Origin: Phragmites australis
Taxonomy: Eukaryota > Streptophyta > Magnoliopsida > Poales > Poaceae
DNA length: 64,000 bases
Direction of reading: 5' to 3'
Assembly (NCBI RefSeq): GCF_958298935.1
Contig: NC_084933.1
Location: 9,965,001-10,029,000 of the forward strand
Positions within the stretch are counted from its first letter, which is position 1; the number at the start of each line of letters is the position of its first letter. The notes beneath the pieces were generated by a model. It ran no database searches. It worked only from the letters and a program-made list of their open reading frames with translations, and was not told where the DNA came from. This document shows positions 47,645-59,500 of the stretch, in pieces. The translations under genes were made by a program, and so were the position numbers.

Positions 47645-47990
47645 CTAAGTATTAAGTGACGGGTGATAATATTATCTGTCACTTATTATTTGTTATAAGT
47701 GACGGGTAATATTACGACTCGTCACTTATAACTGGCCTATGGAGACCTATCACCTTTGCCAAGTTATAAGTGACGGGTCGTAACATGATCCGTCACTTAT
47801 GACTAGTGCATAAAGACCAAGTCATAAGTGACGGGTTTCGTTATTACCTGTCACTCATGTTATAGGTAACGGGCAATATTACGACCCGTCACCTATTATC
47901 TGTTATCTGTGACGGGTAAATACCTAGTCCCGACCTGAGATGACATAAGTGACGGGTCGTGTAATGACCCGTCATTTATGTCTGTCTCTT
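47645..47990. repeat. CACTA subterminal repeats, hairpin-forming
   Basis: Six or seven units of the form TAAGTGACGGGT...ACCCGTCACTTA recur (near 47653, 47697, 47765, 47824, 47866, 47944), each an inverted repeat with a 10-15-base spacer. Clustered subterminal motifs are where CACTA transposases (TNPA-type) bind. Confidence 0.88.
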
Positions 47991-48010
47991 TTGTCCGTTT
48001 TCATGTAGTA

Positions 48011-49239
48011 TTTGTTGAACAGGAACACCATGATAATTAGTTCTTTTTCAAAAAAAAAATTGGAACAATAGGGAAGGCCCATTGAGATTCGTAAGTTAAA
48101 TAAAAGAATAAAGAGTTTATTTACAGACAGTAGATAGAGAATTTACAACAGTGTTAACCTTCATTTGTGATGTCATATATTTCAAGAATTAAATGTATTT
48201 ATGAAAAATATTTGGATCTAAAAATGACAGTGTATTTACGAATAGAGTTTAAAAGATAGAATATTTGTAGACCCATTCTTATAAATTGGTTCCCAGTGTG
48301 TGTCCACGGAGCACCTTGCGTTCCTAGCAATATGATTCACATCAACTAGTTGGAGCCCTAGATCATCCTTGCTCGGGTGTGGCTCGTGCAGGATAAAAAA
48401 TGCGGAAAATTGCTTGCTATTCTTTAAAGTATTTATCTAGTTTGAATTGTGACCTTAAGTTCAAATTCAATCTTCACCTAAAGATCCAATAAATTCAATT
48501 AAATATATATTGCACGTGATCAATTTTATGCAAAGCATTGAGTTTGCATATTTTTAATTTAGGTATATTTTGAAGTGTTTGACTAATATTCAACTTGAGG
48601 CTCTTAAATCCTGAGGAATTTTTATTTAAGTTTTTAATTGTTTTTCATTTCATGTATATACTAGATCAAAATAACATTGAGTGTTACAATGTGGGTTTGT
48701 TAGTGTGCATGGTTTCATAACTTCAATGATTGTTTCATTACTGAAGCATTGCTTGTGTACTGACTAGCATATTTACATAGAGCATCGGAAAAATTCAACT
48801 ATGTGCGAGGAACATTGGGGCGATGTATTACTGAGCAACTTTTGATGTATGAATGATATCTAAGGATTTGATTCTTGAAGACAAAGCAAGCTCAACTACC
48901 GAACAAAAACCCAAAACTACATGTGCATAACTTATGCAGCTAGCCGAACTCGCATCAATTCCGATATCGATTACATGATAAAAGGTACCAAAATACAAAC
49001 TACTAGGCATAACTAAGATTGGGCATCATTAGTCATGGGTGAAACATCATTGCTATGGGGCGGATAATCTTGATTCTATTATTCATCTTATAAATCTTCA
49101 TCCTCCATTTCCTATGTGAAGGGCAAGATACTTCGAATAAGGAGTGAGTACCATGATTACGATCATTCCAGTGAAATACATGAAGAAATGTAGCATCCTA
49201 ATTAGTCACCACGGTAATCAGGAAGTCCAAATTTGGATG
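48011..49239. other. intergenic, no gene seen
   Basis: AT-rich, with no LTR ends or coding motifs recognised. Confidence 0.5.
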
Positions 49240-49267
49240 CACTATTACAAAAAAGGTCATCACTGTC

Positions 49268-50067
49268 TGTTGGAGCAAGAGTTCATCTTGCCCTAGTAAA
49301 TATGGCAAGAGTTTCTTCTAAGGAGGAGACTCAAGCTTAGAGATAAAATTTGAAAGGAAGGAACATCACAAGTATATTGATGGTAGGAAAATGGATCGAT
49401 CTGAGGGCAGAATCACATGTTTGCTGTGATTCATGTTTTGTGTCCATCCCCTGCCTATAGGACCATGGCCTCCTATTTATAGGGCTATTCGTGGCTTGAC
49501 GTACAAGTTATCATAATATACAAATATCCGGGATCCGACCAAATTATTGAACCTTATCCCAAAAGACTACTTTTTATCTTGTCTGGAGATAAATATCCAC
49601 CGTGGAAATTATCATTGTGCCTGCCCCCTGAAGGGGGTGAGCTGGTTGCCAATTGCGGCCCGGTGCCGCATCACCAGGGGTGTCAGGATAGGTACCATCA
49701 TGCTAGGGTATCCGAGCGGCGTCAACTAGCCTAGGCATTAAATGCCGGTCACTTTCTCGCAGGCAAAGTACGATTAGTCCTTGCTTTTTGGCAGATCTTT
49801 CCTGAGGGCTGATGCATCACCCAGTAACCTCTGGGAAGCCAGCCCGAGACTGAAGCCTCGGGGACCGGGCCTTCGGAAGGCGGAGCTCCGGAAGGCCAGG
49901 GCTTCAGAAGGGGAGGCTTCGGGAGGCAGAAGCCTCAGAGATCGAACCTTCGGGAGGCTGAGCTCTGGAAGGCCGGGGCTTCGGAAGACGGGAACAGGCT
50001 CAACCTTTGGGAGGTTGAGCTAATTAAGCCAAGGGGCCGTATGGGTCCTTAATAACGACCCCCAATA
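49268..50067 (-). mobile_element. solo LTR of the family seen at 17186-23973
   Basis: In reverse orientation it matches 17186-18146: TGTTGGAGCAAGAG at one end, CGACCCCCAATA at the other, with the shared TATAAATAGG(A/G)GGC block. The flanking five bases are ctgtc (49263-49267) and ctacc (50068-50072), both one transition from ctgcc, the base pattern of the host TCACTGCCGGTTC repeat. Confidence 0.75.
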
Positions 50068-50389
50068 CTACCGGTTCAAAATTAACATCACTGTCAGTTT
50101 TTGAACCGACATTGAATAAGGAGCAGTGATAACATGAACCAACAGTGAGAATATCACTGTCAGTTCTTGATCTCATTTGGCTCGATTTGTATACTTATCA
50201 CTGCCGGTTCTAGCTACTTACCAACAGTGATACTCAATCTAGGACAAAAAAATTAAAGATTCATGCATTAATTTAAACGAGATTAGCATTACTAAGGATC
50301 ATATTAATATATTTTATACTAGTTACAGCAAAACTGCCATCATGCAAACAATAGTGCAAAAATGCTAACGCGTGCATCGGCTAACCAAG

Positions 50390-50770
50390 CTAACTAGCCG
50401 TGCTCGAGTTGAAACTTGACCCACGAACGGAAGTCCACGGCCTTGTCGTCGTCATCATCACCGCCATCATCGCCATCGTTGTCCTCATTGCCGTCATCAT
50501 CGTTGTTGTCGTCCTCAGTGTTGGTGTTGGCATCGTCTTCCACCTCCTCCTCCGATCATGAGCTCGTCTAGGCCTTCTTGGCCCTCGGCGGCTCGTCGAT
50601 GAACGCGTCCCACACCTTGTCATCCAACGAGGGGGATCCTAGCAAAATGCTCAAATCAAATGTGGGGGTGCCTCGTCCGGTGGGGCCTCCTCCTCCCCGG
50701 ATGAGGACGCGGGTGTGGGAAGCATCCTTAGAGAAGGCGGTGGAGGTGGTAGCGGATCCATGTGGATTGC
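50390..50770 (-). pseudogene. acidic, low-complexity ORF fragment inside the CACTA derivative
   Basis: On the minus strand one reading gives PTFDLSILLGSPSLDDKVWD, AFIDEPPRAKKA and then an Asp/Asn/Glu-rich run ending DFRSWVKFQLEHG and a stop. It may be a captured host-gene piece or the element's own protein; I do not recognise the family. Two stops interrupt it. Confidence 0.4.
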
Positions 50771-50793
50771 GCGGGAGGTGGAGGTGGCCGGCG

Positions 50794-50796
<3 letters not shown>

Positions 50797-50862
<66 letters not shown>
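50797..50862. repeat. GA microsatellite
   Basis: About 33 AG dinucleotides without interruption. The long open frames across it on both strands are artefacts of the repeat. Confidence 0.97.
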
Positions 50863-50863
<1 letters not shown>

Positions 50864-51270
50864 ATGCGAGACAGAGCGAGAGAGCAGGGTGATAGAACGA
50901 GTGAGAGTGAGCAAACATTTAAAGTCACTGGGTGGGAAGATGATCGAGCAGCTGGCATGCGTGAAGATGTACAAATTTTTAAATGTCACTGTCGGTTCAT
51001 AAACGCAACCGACAGTGATAGCTATTATCACTGCCGGTTATAAAAGGCACGTCTTTTGATGAGCTAATATCACTACCAGTTCATTTTATTTGAATATCAT
51101 TGTTGGTTAGTAACAAGAACTGGCAGTGATGTCACTACCGGTTCGTGTTACTAACCGATAGAGTTAATCACTATCACTGCTGGTTCTTGCTAGCTTGATT
51201 TTTTATGTGTGGCTGAAGCTTACGAACCGGCAATGAAGAGGGGGCACGGATAAATCTTTCTGTGGTAGTG

Positions 51271-53113
51271 GTGGGTGCAGGGGGAGGGGGTCTTGGTCCA
51301 CCACAAGGGATGTGGTTGGGGCCATCGAAGGAATCCATTGGAGATCATTGGAGATCCCTTTAATTCTGACCAAAATGTGAGGTGGATTGCACGTGAGGTG
51401 GTCGAGAAGGGGAAGGTAGAGTGGGGGCGCTTGAGGGTGGGTCAGTGAATCGATTTGGTTGGCTAGCTAGTAGTCTTTGTCAGTTTGGTGTTGGGTTGGG
51501 GTGAACTATAGTATTCTACACATCATAGTTCATTGATATCTTTGTTTTCTGTTCATTAATATGGGTGTGCGTTTTGCTTCACCTTATGTGTAGAATTGTT
51601 TGACTATATACTACCTTTGTTCTGTTTTAGATGTTATTTTAGGATTTTTGTTTTGTTCTCAAATAGATTTTTTCCTCAGATTTCTGGGAATTCTCTTCTC
51701 AAATAGCCCCTACTAAAATCTAGTGGGTTAAGTGCTACAACTCATGTTCTCAACCATATTTTTATGTTTTTGTGAGTAGTTAATACTTCTCCTTCTATGC
51801 ACAACATTTTCAGATTCTTTATACCCACTCCTCCCTCCGTTCTTCACTTGGCGTGTATGATTCCGTCAGTCTCTAAACACACTAGACTCCAAAAAGTATT
51901 GGAGTAGTATACAATTATAATTTTAGTGGGATAATGTGAAAGACTAAAGTTAAAGTTTTCTGTTACAGTTGTTTTGGATTGGTTTGAATGTGATACATGG
52001 GTGGAGTCATGAATAAAGGATGGCTTGAAATATTTGACATTTAGTGTGGACCCAATATGTCTATAGTTGATTTTTCAAGTCTTTACATGCGCCAAGTGGG
52101 AGAATGTAAGATTATTTCATAAAATGCGGCCCATGTGACTAATTGATTCTAATATAAAAGACCATAGTGTGATGGTTGCTAGACTCAAGGAATTAGAATG
52201 TATGGGTTGAAATACCCTCTCCTCTCCTATCAAAACAACAAGAATATTATGTGTATTATAGTTTAACCAAAGATCAAAGTAAGTTATTTGATCTTAATGA
52301 TGGTGTACACATGAAAGCATTAAGCAGGTGGCATAGTGAGCCGAGTGCATAAATGCAAAGGCTAATTTCCCGGTTTAATGATGCATGGTTGTTTCATGGT
52401 TTTATGTGTTGCATCGGTTTCATCTAGGCTACTATTTATATATGGGTGTCTTTATGGTTATTTTAGAATAAGCATCACAGAAAAGTGCAAGAGAAAGAAA
52501 AAAGCAAAGAAGCATATGCATATGTATATGTATGGTTGTGATTCTATTATCTCCATCACATAAATGAGATGGAATTAGCAATCACAAAATTAGGAGTGCA
52601 TATGTGATTAAGAAATGTTCAAACATGTATAGTTCTCGTTCTCTCAACATGAAGAGATCACTAAAATAGGAAGGAAGAGAGGGGAGAAACATTTTTGGAA
52701 GATGGTCTACATGACGAAGTGTACTTCTACGTTAGATCCTGAAACATTAGGGAACATTATGAATTGCTTCTAACATGCAAGGAGCTAATATGCGCCAGGT
52801 AAGTTTGTGCGATACAACACATGAATTCTTGAGTTGTGTGATGCATACATAAAAGGGTTGTTACTTTGTTTTGTTTGATTGAATTAGTTTGTGCTAATAT
52901 GATCCTATATAGCTTACGGAAATTTTTCTTACATGCAACTCTAACCAGGCGAGAGCAGCTTGAGCAGCGCCCATCGTGAGATCGCAGCTGGTTGTTGGGA
53001 CTTGGACTGGAATTAACGAGGGGCTGGACTCATGGAGTGAATGAATTGGCTTGGTTCATCGAGGAAGGGTAGAGATGTCAAATCGAAAGCTATTTATGGC
53101 TGCCGAGTTTTGT
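51271..53113. other. intergenic with MITE-like remnants
   Basis: Apart from the candidate MITE at 51831-52110, the short stretch near 51610-51655 (TTTGTTCTGTTTTAGATGTT) looks like another MITE end. No gene is seen. Confidence 0.4.
51831..52110. mobile_element. Stowaway-like MITE (candidate)
   Basis: Begins CTCCCTCCGTTCTTCACTTG, the classic start of grass Stowaway MITEs, and ends with the inverse CGCCAAGTGGGAGAATGTAA, sharing CACTTGGCG exactly. About 280 bases, non-coding. The expected TA target duplication is not evident. Confidence 0.5.
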
Positions 53114-53121
53114 GTTGCAGA

Positions 53122-54242
53122 CAGGGCTGGACAACAAGCTTGAGGCTCACGAGGTAGCTCGGGCTCTTGGAGGCTTGGCTCGGCTCAGCTTGACTCGTTA
53201 TCCAAACGAGCTGAGCTCGAGCCACCTTATTGGCTTGTTTCTAAATCGAGCCGAGACAAGCTAGCTCGCGAGCAACTCGCAAGCCAAACGAGCGTATGCC
53301 CTTGCCTAGGTCTTCTAAGTCATCGGTCTCATCTCCCTTCCCCGTCCCTACTCCCCAGTCCCCACTCTCGAACCCCACGCCAATACGCCATGTTGCCATC
53401 GCCCGTATCATCTAGGCCATCGTCGTCCGCACCATGGAGGTCACCATTGCCCATGTCATGCAGGCTATCGTCACCCATGCCATGGAGGTTGTCGCCCCAT
53501 ATCGTGCTGGCCGCCGTCACCCATGCATGCAGGAGGATGGTGGTGAGATTCAGCTAGTGGAGGGCAGCATGACCGCCAGCGTGACATGGGGAACCTATCG
53601 CGGTGGTTTCCAGATGGCAAGCTTGGCCAGAGCATGGCTGGCATGATAGGGGCGGCACAACGATGCTTGGCTATTGTGGAAGACTGGGCTAGCGGCATGC
53701 CAAAATAGGGGAAACGAGTGCACGAAAGGAGGGTGACCCATGAGGCTCACCATGAGTCTGGAATGAAAAAGGAGGCTCAGACATGGTGGCTCATCGGTGA
53801 AGGGGTAGAGCAAGTTGCCAGAGCCAGAGAAGAAGACATCGTCGGGCTTGATTTGAACAAAATTTGATGGAATCCGATTACGGAAACATCATGCACACTC
53901 CTTCCTTGCTTCCTTCCGCTCGAGTTTGATGGATCCAGTGGTGGCGCGTTGGAATCGTGTGGCGGCATGTCGGATCTGGCGGTGGTTCTCTGCTTTGTGC
54001 AGTGCTTCTCTCTATGTGTAACACATGCTAGAGGATAAAGGAAAGAGAGGGAGAGAGAGAGCAGAGGGGAGGGGAGGGGATAAGGTCCATGTTGTCAAAG
54101 CTTGCAAGCCCTTGCGAGCTGGCTCAAGCCAGCAACAGAGCTAAGTCAAGCCAGCATTTTCGCTCGGTTTGGAAACCGAGCCGAACCATCATTCCACCAA
54201 GCTTTCACGGGATCGGCTCGGCTCGGCTTATTTCCAACCCTA
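53122..54242. mobile_element. non-autonomous hAT-like element
   Basis: Ends CAGGGCTGGACAACAAGC (left) and, inverted, TAGGGTTGGAAATAAGC (right) form an imperfect terminal inverted repeat of hAT type. The flanking 8-mers gttgcaga (53114-53121) and gatgcaaa (54243-54250) match at six of eight positions, the size expected for hAT. The subterminal regions are full of GAGC/GCTC motifs (GAGCTGAGCTCGAGC, CTCGGCTCGGCTC). No transposase. Internal short frames are not supported. Confidence 0.65.
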
Positions 54243-54299
54243 GATGCAAAACCCAGAACGACATGTAAATCCGAATGGAGGGAATAATTTTTGTGGTTA

Positions 54300-54600
54300 G
54301 TCATTTGCATCCTTTCCTTGTTAGAGAGGTACTTTTCATTGAGGACTTCAATGAAAATAACTAGTCAATTCCTCTGAAAAAACAAAAATCAGTCCATTTA
54401 TGTTCATGATACACAATAGACTTCAAAAGATTCTTAATTTATCACCTGATCGACATAAATAGAAATAGAAGGCTCGGTGTTGGTTGTTCTTTATTGTACA
54501 AAAAGTCATCTTAAATTTAAAATTGTAGTACACAATAAGCCACTACCTAATTGTTTAATAAATAAAATCAATCGTTTTGTTGGCGATACACAAAAATTCT
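54300..54600 (+). repeat. diverged copy of lectin-kinase intron sequence upstream of the gene
   Basis: Three collinear blocks match the start of the kinase intron: GTACTTTTCAT (54330 and 56835), ACTAGTCAATTCC (54358 and 56886) and TTAAATTTAAAATT..CTACCTAATT..AATAAATAAAATCAAT (54508-54575 and 57502-57560), in the same orientation. Probably the remnant of a deleted tandem gene copy. Confidence 0.65.
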
Positions 54601-54785
54601 TTTTCGTAGCCACAGATATAGTCCCCGAGCATAGTAGGCTAGTAGCCATAAATAGTATCACCATTAGGCCTGCAGCAAACTCCAGGTAGGTATAAACAAA
54701 CTGTGCGTGTTTACTATACACGGGTGCTAGGGTTCATGTGTCTAAAATGGCGTGAGATTTCAGCGACCGTGTAAACGCCGATGAG

Positions 54786-54809
54786 TTTAGGGGTTTAGGG
54801 GTTTAGGGG
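54786..54809 (+). repeat. telomere-like repeats (TTTAGGGG)3
   Basis: Three tandem TTTAGGGG units, one G longer than the plant telomere unit TTTAGGG. Confidence 0.85.
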
Positions 54810-55311
54810 AGGGAGTTAGTGTTTAATGTTTCGGGGTTCACCGGTGACTCCGGGGGTTAGAGGGAGGTTAGGTGGCCGCCAGACCAGTGGTGGGCTACAG
54901 CGTGGTGATGCGGCGAGGCGGTAGTGGCGCCACTAGAGCTGCGGGTGATAGGCGGGCGATGGGCTGGCGGTGGGTTAGGTTAGCGGCGGGGGCGATGAAA
55001 ATGAGTTGATTAGCATGTCGGCGGGCTCTGGGCGCTAATTTTGTGGCAAGGTGCCTCCAGAGATGATAGGAGGCGGGGAGGGAAACGGGCTCCACATCAG
55101 GAGGAAGAAGAATCATAGTGCACGTTTGGAAGAAGAAGCATTGAGAAAGAATGAAGGAGCACAAGTGTCGGGTCAAGATCCGACGGTCTATACGCGTCAC
55201 CTAAAGAGAATGACGTTTTCAGGCAACTGATAAATAGCATAACCCGTTTTACGACCCTTAGAACAAGTACTGCTGCTGCACCACCATCCACCCTCACAAA
55301 GGTCGTTATAG
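54810..55311 (+). promoter_or_regulatory. upstream region of the lectin receptor kinase gene
   Basis: GC-rich up to about 55090, then less so. GATAAATAGC near 55229 is a weak TATA-like candidate about 80 bases before the start codon. Confidence 0.35.
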
Positions 55312-56584
55312 ATGAGTTATCCAAACATGCCATGTTTATGCATCCTCCTCCTACTAGCTCTGCTCTCGTGCTTGGTCAAGTCGTCAGCAGCATCTGCATG
55401 CAGCTGCTGTGACGAGATGACCTACAGCTTCCCTTCCTTCAGCCGCGGCTCATCTGATAGGTTGGCGCTCTTCAAGGACGCAGGAATCAGTAATGGTGCC
55501 CTCCATCTCACTCCAGACACGAGGAATCACGGCAAGTCCGGTGCCGCGCTCCTGCCAGCTCCAGTCACGCTCTGGCGCCACGACTCCCAGGGGGTGAAGC
55601 AAGACGCGTCCTTCGAAACCTTCTTCACCATGAACGTCCAGTACTCACCGGCCGAGGAAGCTTCAGGGCGGAACGGCGACGGCCTTGCGTTCGTCATCGT
55701 GCCAACCCTCAACGGCCCACCTCCGGGCAGCGAGGGTGGCTTCCTCGGACTCACCAACAACACCTCGAAGGTTACCTCTCCTTCCAGCAGCAGCAGCTTC
55801 ATCGCCGTCGAGTTTGACACAGTGAAGCAGCCGTACGATCCTGACGACAACCACATCGGCCTCAACATTGGTAGCATCATCTCCGACTACGTTGTCCCAC
55901 TCTCCCCTCTGAATATTACCATCGCAACGGATCAGGCAACTGCGAAGAACTACACGGTGTGGATCAAATACAATGGCGTCGGACACCATGTATGGATATA
56001 CATGGATGTCGAAGGCCGGCCGAAACCAGACAGAGCCCGCCTTGAGGCGCCCCTCAACCTTAGCGACCACGTCCCTCAGAAAGCCTTCATTGGTTTCTCG
56101 GCATCAACTGGGGTGGGCTTCGAACTCCATGCTATCTTGAGCTGGAACCTAACAGTTAATCTTCCTGACGACGGCCTTGGCATCGACTGGAAGGTGATAC
56201 TGCCTGCAGTTCTTGGGGCAATTGCCATTACGGCCATCATGAACATTTTTGTAGCTGCCTTCTACTTCAACTCCAAGTACAAGGCGCTCAAGATGGAGCT
56301 GGTGCTGTCCGAGGCTCTCCGGCGCCTCCCCGGTATGCCGAGGGAGTTCAAGCACGCCACAATGAGGAAGGCCACTAACAACTTTGACGAGTCTAGGAAG
56401 CTGGGCAAAGGCGGGTTCGGCGCTGTTTTCAAGGGCACGCTATGGTCGGGGAAGGATGGCGCAACATGCGTAGAGGTTGCGGTGAAGAACTTCACGCGGA
56501 ACGAAAACCGGTGCTACGACGACTTCCTCGCTGAGGTCCACATCATCAACCAGCTGCGCCATCGAAACATCGTGCCACTAATTG
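55312..56584 (+). CDS. L-type lectin receptor-like kinase, exon 1
   Basis: Encodes a signal peptide (about residues 1-27, hydrophobic ILLLLALLSCLV), a legume-lectin ectodomain (about 38-285) with SFETFFTMNV, NGDGLAFVIVP, FIAVEFDTVKQPYDPDDNHI and GFSASTGVGFELHAILSWNL, one transmembrane helix (295-319, VILPAVLGAIAITAIMNIFV), a juxtamembrane region and the start of the kinase: P-loop GKGGFG (365-370) and the ATP-binding Lys in VAVK (392). L-type lectin kinases sit in the plasma membrane and act in immune and stress signalling. The exon ends after one base of codon 425 at a GTATGT donor (56585). The frame beyond the donor (to 56607) is read-through intron. Start at the first ATG that gives the signal peptide. 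Confidence 0.95.
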
Positions 56585-59500
56585 GTATGTTATTCATTCA
56601 ACTCTAATATCTCAAATTTGAAATTTCGTATGGATTATGGAAAGATATGACTCCTCATATCAGACAGCAAAGCTCTGTCAATCAGGTCCTTCTTGAAAAG
56701 GACATGAAAAGAAAAGGAGAGCCACCATTGGCTATAGCTAGCTAGAGTCAGTCAAACATAATTGTACTTGTACCTCATCCAGTCAAAACATGTGAAGGGG
56801 GGGGGGGGGGGCGGAATCATTTTCTCCGATCAGTACTTTTCATGGGTAGAAATTAAACCTTCCCGGTAGCCTTCAACAAAAAATTACTAGTCAATTCCAC
56901 TAAAAATAAGTTTGACAGCTTATTCCTTCACTCAATACAGAACAAGTAGTCATAAACTGTCCTTGTTCATCACACGATAGGGAACGACTTATAGTAGACC
57001 CACCGATGTTGACTTTTCTTACTGTGGATAGAATTGAAAATGTAGAACATCATGGAAAAATATGTGCTACAAATTATAATAATTCACTACCTTATTTTCA
57101 ATAAAAATTTAATAGACTTAATGGTGATAACAAAAAATTTAAGAAATCAGGTAGTGCCAACCACCTTAGAGGTGTAATCATGCATTCTTGTTTTAGTTAG
57201 CGTACCAAATGATTACGTACTCCATGGAACTTTGCAGAACCTTTAAAAATTCAATTCTGAAATATGATTTGTTATTAGAACAAAAAAATATGTATGTTTA
57301 AAACTGGCGTGAATAGCATTTGTGTTTTCCTTTTGCCATTTCCATTTTGATTCATCATTTGTCAGGACCTTCTCATTTTTTCCTTTCTTAGCAACCAATC
57401 AATAATGACTTTTTAGCTTGAAATGTCTGATATAGGTAAATTTAATTGAAAAGTACATGGAAAATATTCTTAAATTGTTGTTCCTTAGTGTACAAAGTTT
57501 ACTTAAATTTAAAATTTTAATAAACAACTACCTAATTCTTGAATAAATAAAATCAATAAATTTGTTAATGTGTAGCAACATTCAGAACCGTTTGTTCTGA
57601 AATTCCAACTGACTGCCAATTTTGGTTGACTCTTGACTGCCTTATTGAAATAAACACAAGAAAAGGTGGATTACAAAATGTTTTGAGAAAACTTGTTTTG
57701 TTAGGATTTACTTTGCTATTGTCTCAAGTTGAGCTGATTGATATTTTTTGTTCAGGTCACATCAACGAGTTCAACTAATAAAGTGTTCGATTACAAGTCA
57801 ATACGCCTAACATAGTTTTGAAAAGAAATAATACCAAAGAAGGCATACCGTATATTAGATTGATCTTTTGTAGATCATCTAGGTCCATGTAACACAAAAT
57901 AATTTGCGTGCATTCCATTTAATTTGTAACAGGGCAATGCGGAAAAATATAATGCAGCTGAGTTGTTGGAAATATAGACATGCAAAACTGTTTTGTTAAA
58001 AGCAGGTAGGACAAGTTTTTCAAAAAAAAAAAAACATATTATGAGTTTTACCCAAAACCAATTTTCATCATATCAGTTTTCTAATCTCCTACCAAACATA
58101 GTTTTAGTTTTTATGCCCTTAACTACATCTAACAAAATCTATTTTTAATAGCAGAATTAGATTATTTTAGTCTCTACATCATATGATGCACGCATCTGTT
58201 TATTATTACAAAGTTGCAAGGAAAATCCGACACACTTGATAGCAATAAAAAAAATCTCAAATCCTTTGACATGGCTAACATACTTTAAATAGATCCTATT
58301 ACTAAACCGACATTCATGTCTGCCAGAAAATTCCATCACAGTGGTCTCCAGCATTCAGCATGCCACTTTTATGTTGTGATGGTCTTCATCCTTCTATAGC
58401 AAGGACCAAAAATGAATTCAGTGTATACTTTTGAATAAATTTGCATAGAAAAGTGAACTTGTGCCTTGTCAAATACAACATCATTATGGTTTAACTAAAT
58501 AGCTCAACAAAAAGCACTTGCAGCAACCAACTTTTGGTAATTTAGTCTTTGGTTTACCCCATTAAACATGTTTCTAAACATACTAGAAACACTTGTCGGA
58601 GGATAAATACCAAAAGTAACTTGTACCACTCTCAATAAAAAGGATTTTTATTGGATCGCAAGGTTTATCAAAACCAGATTTCACTAAATGTACCAAAGTG
58701 TTTTTTTTTTTGTTTCTACATAACGACACCTAACCAAACACAATTTAGTTTAGAGGCAATGTAAGGGAAGTACCGAATGTTGTTTTTGTAATTTAGATGA
58801 AACAATATAACATCAGTTCTTTGATTGCCATTTTTCTATGAAAACAGGTAAGTGGGTCATCTAATACATGGCAATTCTGCCCACTCATCATCCCATGCTG
58901 TCAATACCAACCTACAAAATGAAGGCATAGTGTTATTGTAAGATCAATTACACGCAAAATATGTAATCAGAGGCGGCATGGATAATTACGGAAGCCAAAT
59001 TTTAAATTTTACTTCACCATAATCAAATATTCAATTTAATCTCATAATCAGTTCAGGACAGACTGCTATCAAGTTACTAAAAATGATATACAAAAAGATC
59101 CGTTAATCTGATTGCCCTAATATTTAGAAAGTAGAAACTAGAATGTTACAAAACTATTCTAACAAGTCAATCAAATCTCTAGATGAAGGGTTATAACTTT
59201 CGCAAGCAGACTGTGACAGTTGGTGACAAAAATAGATTAAGCCTTAAATTTGCAATTATGCAAGAATTACAAAACTTCAACCAAAAAAACATTTTAGAAC
59301 TTTACCTTGATAGATTTTGGATGGATTAAACCAAGATAAATTGTAGTGACCGAAGGATCCACTAAAAATCAACAACGAACGACAAAACAAAAGACGTGAA
59401 GAAAGAACAGAATTACCAACTCATCAAGTTTCAAAATTTTATCTTCATTACATGGATGATTTCACAAGATGCATCTACATAGCATCCTTAAAAAATCACC

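Larger units (their letters stand above)
44300..48010 (-). mobile_element. CACTA (En/Spm) transposon, left end lost
   Basis: A degraded tnp2-type transposase on the minus strand is followed toward 48010 by a repeat-rich subterminal region and an end reading (minus strand) TACTACATGAAAACGG, a CACTA terminus with the first base changed. The three bases after it, TTT, would be the 3-bp target duplication. The other terminus is missing beyond the LTR fragment at 42085-44290. Confidence 0.85.
49240..51270. mobile_element. non-autonomous CACTA-like element with an LTR inserted
   Basis: The left end CACTATTACAAAAAAGG (49240) and, on the minus strand, the right end CACTACCACAGAAAGATT (51270) share CACTA and most of the next 17 bases, differing mainly by transitions. 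Flanking triplets are atg and gtg. Subterminal copies of TCACTG(C/T)CGGTTC in both orientations cluster near 50090-50235 and 50985-51240. No transposase is present. Without the LTR at 49268-50067 it would be about 1.2 kb. Confidence 0.75.

Noticed and set aside
50568..51031. Long ORFs through the GA microsatellite on both strands
   Set aside because: Openness is produced by the Leu-Ser / Arg-Glu dinucleotide repeat.
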